From Pigoraptor chileana (taxonomy: Eukaryota; Opisthokonta; Filasterea), in NCBI GenBank assembly GCA_943704495.1, contig CALSCR010001682.1:1-37816 (forward strand): a stretch of DNA of 37,816 nt. The letters run 5' to 3'. This document shows positions 34,182 to 37,816 of the stretch, piece after piece. The position numbers were made by a program, and so were the translations under genes. The stretch's first letter is position 1. Each line of letters begins with the position of its first letter. Under the pieces are notes generated by a model that saw only the letters and a list, made by a program, of their open reading frames with translations, searched no databases and was not told where the DNA came from.

Positions 34182-34189
34182 TTTGGCGC
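34182..34189 (+). promoter_or_regulatory. E2F-like site TTTGGCGC
   Basis: This is the canonical E2F core within CGCGTTTTGGCGCGC, a near-palindromic context, about 220 bp upstream of the EPC start. Confidence 0.45.
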
Positions 34190-34500
34190 GCTGTTTTTTT
34201 TCTATTTGTTTTTTTCAAAAAGCTAGAGTCTGACTCACAATCCACAGAAAAAATTCCATGGGGCGGAATTATAAATGGATCATTCATACAATTTCTATAC
34301 TAAAAGCCCCACTTGAATAATCAATTTTTGATGATTTGAATATTTATTTGAATGTCACATGGTTGGGGCTGAGTTGGGCCCGATTAATATGAAAAGGAGG
34401 TATATTTTTGATCACTTTTCAAACCCATCCCTTCAATTCCCGTGCGTGATGACGCGATTCCCGGATGTAAGAACATTCCGATAACTCGGCAACAATTTAC

Positions 34501-34508
34501 GCGCGAAA
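34501..34508 (-). promoter_or_regulatory. E2F-like site (TTTCGCGC on minus strand)
   Basis: A perfect consensus match about 157 bp upstream of the CEP70-like ATG, followed by another CG-rich run (AAAGCGCGCGCGAC). Confidence 0.4.
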
Positions 34509-34664
34509 CTTTCAAAGCGCGCGCGACTTTGCATCACACTAATCCACATCAGTAAGAGGATAACCTTCAACATTGGGGTGTTTTTTTACAAAAAAAAATT
34601 TGATATCGTGTGTCACATCCTTTTATTGCCACTGAAGCTGTTATAAATCCTGGCATGCGGAAAG

Positions 34665-37600
34665 ATGGACGGCGATCCAGTTGGAGCCGGTTGGGATGAC
34701 GGATCGGGCATCCATTGGGATACTCACGGCCAAGGCGCACACCAACATCAGGAATCACACAATGCTCTACGTGTGTTGCAAGAATACGGCGACGACTCGG
34801 GCGCAACGGCCACGCACGATTTATCTGACAGCTCTGTGATGTACTATGACATCTCGTCTACCGTCAACATTGATTCACAACGACATCATAGTGCGCCGCA
34901 CAATCGTAGCCACAACACTCCTGGAAGTGCTATGAATGCGTCGGCCGCTGCCTCATCGCGTGCAACTGTCAAGTACGCGGAGGATGGTGATGCATCAGGT
35001 GACCGCACTCCTGAAGGTGAGCAGATTTGTGGGAATAACGCACGCCTTGAACGATGTGCAAACCAATCCTTTTTTTCTTATCCGCTCGCTCCGAAACACA
35101 ACAGAAGCTCGTGCCTTTTCGGCTGCCGTTGGAGCGATGCGACAAGGTGCTTATGCCTGGGATGCGGAGGATAGTTCGATTAGCATTGGCGCTCATCGCG
35201 CATCGTCCCAAAGGGATGCTGTCGACTACACCCCCCACTTTATTAGCGCCGGTACAGTGGATGCGCCGCGTGAGAGTGAAGCAAGAGCTGGTGGCGCAGC
35301 GCGGCGACTTCTTGACGGAGCCGGGGGGCGTGATGAGATGGCTCGATATCTTGCGGACGTTGAGCGGAGAACGCAACTGCTTTCAATCGGCGTGCGTAAC
35401 GCGACCAATGCAGTAGGCAGCGAATCTGTGTCCCAGGCTATCCAGGAACCGCTGAGCATTGAAGGGAGTGCTACATTGAATGAACTGCAGGCGCGCGCTA
35501 CTTCACACGCCGACGGTCAGCGTACGCTACCTAACCAAAGCGATAGGCGTCAACCAATCGGGCAGCGCGCTGCAAACGTCGCTGCGCGCACAGGCAACCG
35601 GGAGGTCAACACACACACTGCAACTGTGGTCGCGAGCTCGAATCTGGCAGCACATGGCAGCGATCGTGAGGAAAGCCGAGGGGTGGTGCAGAACCGCATT
35701 AATCCAATCGATGACCTCAACATGGAACTTGCAGCGTTGAGTTTGCGACCGCTTGATTTCGTCCGTGTGCATCCGGATGACGGCACTGCAGTGCTTGCGT
35801 CTGCAGACTTGCGGGATCTCTGTGCATACGTTGCGAACGTGGCGCGAAATTATGATCGGCGGGGCGCCCTCATAGAAGAGCTTACTCTTTCCATCAACCA
35901 AAGCGCATCTGCGTTGTCAGCTTCGGAGAGGCGAGTGCAAGCCCTTGCGGCTCAGCTGGAAGAGGTACAGAGGGAATCGGAGACAAATGCTCGTCTCCGC
36001 AAGGAGGCAACCGATAGGCTTGCGGCAGAGTCAACGAGGTGGGATCTTGCACGCCGGCAGGGCGAGGCGGCGCGGTGTGGGATGGAGGAAAAGTTGCGTC
36101 TCGCACGCAGTAAGATGGAGAGTTTGGATAAGGAAATTGGGCGGATGCGAGAGAAGCTAGATGCCGTTGCTGAGAGAGATGAGCGGCGGGAAACAAGGGC
36201 AAAAGAGCTTTTCAAAGAGCTGATGGGGCGGCCCGTGCGCATGGCGGCTGGACATGACAAACGGACACTCGAAATCGTCGCTGCATTCGAGAGGGACAGG
36301 GAAAAGAAGCGTGCGGAGATTGAGCGTCTCACACGCGATGTAGCCCGTCTATCCGCCGCCGAGGCTGCGTTTATGGAACCCGTGGAGACGAAACAGCTTC
36401 GTCGATCCACGGTGAAAGTTGCGGCAGTGCAGCAATCAACAGGTGTAAGCGATGATGGCCACCACGGCCTTACGGAGAACGTTGACGCTCTTGTGGCGAG
36501 GCACTTTGAAGAGACGACCGAGTTGAAGGCACGGATACGGGTGTGTGCTCTCATCAAACACTGTCAGTGCATATTTGCTAACGTTATTTTGAAACGCCCA
36601 TCCTCACAAATAGCATACCTCACTCTCGGTTACAAACACACACACTCACACTCACATGTGCACATACACACACAACCCCGCACACAACAAACACGGAACC
36701 AACCGAATTACTAGGGACTTGAGGACACACTTCGTCGTACGAGAGAGGACGCGGATGCCGCATCTCGCGAGTGCTCGACGTTGCAAACTGAGGTGGCGTC
36801 GCGGCCAACAGTGCGAGAGTGGCGCGAGGCAAAGAGGCGACAAAAGGAACTCGAAGAGAAGATTGCTGAGCTGGCGGGGTAGGTTACATCTACTCGTCGT
36901 CATATTCTTCTTAGGGCTCTTGTTCATGCCGCGTTTGTCTGTGCATGCACTCTGCAGCTGTGTTCTATTTTTTGTAAGGGATTGTGCATTTCGTGGTGAC
37001 AATCCGACTGATGGGAAATGCAATTGGACGCACTTACTTATTGCAGCGAGCACGTGGACATTGAGAATTTTCGAGGTAAGTGATGTGTTTTCCATTGCGC
37101 TCCAAATTGACGCTCTCGCTTTGCACAATGCATAGTAAGGAGAGAAGGAAGGTGACCCCACCCCCCAAGATTTAAAGGGGAAGGGATACAAAATGCGACG
37201 ATCACTGCTAATACTTCAACGCTACAACTAACTCGCCGTAATTATTATTACAGTTGGCAATGATGAGCATGCCGACAAGCGACAGCGGACGCGCGAACTG
37301 ATCGAGAGGGACAAGGAGATGTACCGCCTCCGCCTCTACAAGATCGACCGCCTGTCAGTGCACGAATGTCGGCGGATACTGAAGAATGTGTGCCACTTCC
37401 TTGCTGTGGATGACGTTGCACTCGTGAGTGATATGTTGCCTGAGTGTGTGTGTGTGTGTGCATGCGTGCGTGTGTGAGCTTTGAAAATATCGTAGCCGCC
37501 TGTTTCGATACAATAGCAAATGTGGCGGCTATTTGATGGTTTGTGCAGTAGAGTGCTTGGTACGGTTGAAAGGTGTGATGTGAGCGAATGGTAGTGCGGA

Positions 37601-37718
37601 AGCTGCTGATTGTCAATGCATGCACTCACCATCCGATATCTTAACTTAACTCAATCAGGTTATGCCGACGTTGCATTCTCTGGTGGAAACTGCCGAAGAT
37701 GCCAAGCTGCTGCGAAAG
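34665..37718 (+). CDS. CEP70-like coiled-coil centrosomal protein (3' partial)
   Basis: Six exons (34665-35016, 35105-36540, 36715-36878, 37047-37075, 37254-37423, 37659-37718) join in phase, giving at least 737 residues, and the last ends at a GTGTGT donor, so the gene continues beyond the window. Residues 1-350 are polar and low in pattern. A long coiled coil follows from about 370 (ALAAQLEEVQRESETNARLR, LDKEIGRMREKLDAVAERDE). The conserved end part has ASRPTVREWREAKRRQKELE, then RDKEMYRLRLYKIDRL and CRRILKNVCHFLAV. The SRPT-E-L-coil and the RDK-L-CR-L-VC order resemble CEP70, a gamma-tubulin-binding centrosome protein found in organisms with centrioles. This is recognition from memory of the family pattern, not a search. 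A different coiled-coil protein remains possible. Exon 4 is only 29 nt. Confidence 0.72.
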
Positions 37719-37816
37719 GTGTGTTAGGATGGATAAAGAATGCTAAGACAGGACCTGGCCACAGCCTGATGTATAGTCAAGCCTCTCTCGCACTCTTCTC
37801 CTCCTCCCTCCCCCCC

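Larger units (their letters stand above)
33963..34664. promoter_or_regulatory. Divergent EPC/CEP70-like promoter region
   Basis: A 702-bp space separates two divergent ATGs. It holds three perfect matches to the E2F consensus TTTSSCGC (34070-34077, 34182-34189, and 34501-34508 on the minus strand). A TATAAAT at 34642-34648 lies 17 bp before the CEP70-like ATG, and a second TATAAAT is at 34270-34276. Confidence 0.5.

Overview
This is a nuclear segment of an intron-rich protist. Ten complete or nearly complete protein genes and one gene end are interrupted by about 50 spliceosomal introns, mostly 110-360 nt long. I placed them by joining conserved protein blocks at GT-AG borders (two are GC-AG) with reading phase preserved across every junction. 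The gene set (enhancer-of-polycomb, F-box/Sec7 protein of the FBXO8 type, LanC-like protein, ITFG1/TIP, a CEP70-like protein, mitochondrial-type seryl-tRNA synthetase) is broadly eukaryotic. It suggests a free-living, probably centriole-bearing unicellular eukaryote. I cannot name the lineage. There are no bacterial operons, rRNAs or tRNAs that I can see.

Layout from left to right. (1) 62-367 (+): last exon of a GIY-YIG-type protein. (2) 979-3796 (-): ITFG1/TIP homologue with FG-GAP repeats. (3) 4978-11698 (+): giant surface protein (LamG, Cys-rich DUF4215 repeats, Pmp-like beta-helix, Cys-rich stalk, polytopic membrane domain). (4) 12109-13642 (-): small PH-domain protein. (5) 14054-15976 (-): intronless ankyrin/coiled-coil protein. 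(6) 16625-18490 (-): organellar SerRS. (7) 18963-22081 (+): LANCL. (8) 22407-24841 (-): FBXO8-like. (9) 25457-28521 (-): 2-oxoglutarate/Fe(II) oxygenase. (10) a 2.3-kb stretch without a gene. (11) 30861-33962 (-): enhancer of polycomb. (12) 34665-37718 (+): CEP70-like protein running off the window.

Three gene pairs are divergent with short shared upstream regions: ITFG1/surface protein, SerRS/LANCL and EPC/CEP70-like. The EPC/CEP70 space carries three consensus E2F-type sites. The genes do not form one pathway. Roles range from chromatin (EPC), vesicle/ubiquitin biology (FBXO8-like), centrosome (CEP70-like) and glutathione chemistry (LANCL) to organellar translation (SerRS) and the cell surface (ITFG1, giant protein).

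The most unusual signals are non-coding. A roughly 55-bp repeat family is dispersed through introns and a 3' flank between 22.2 and 26.5 kb. TG repeats sit near splice donors and CA repeats near acceptors with strong regularity. Two introns are GC-AG. An EPC intron holds a hairpin of paired C6/G6 runs. The window starts in a C18 run and ends in a C-rich tract, both inside introns.
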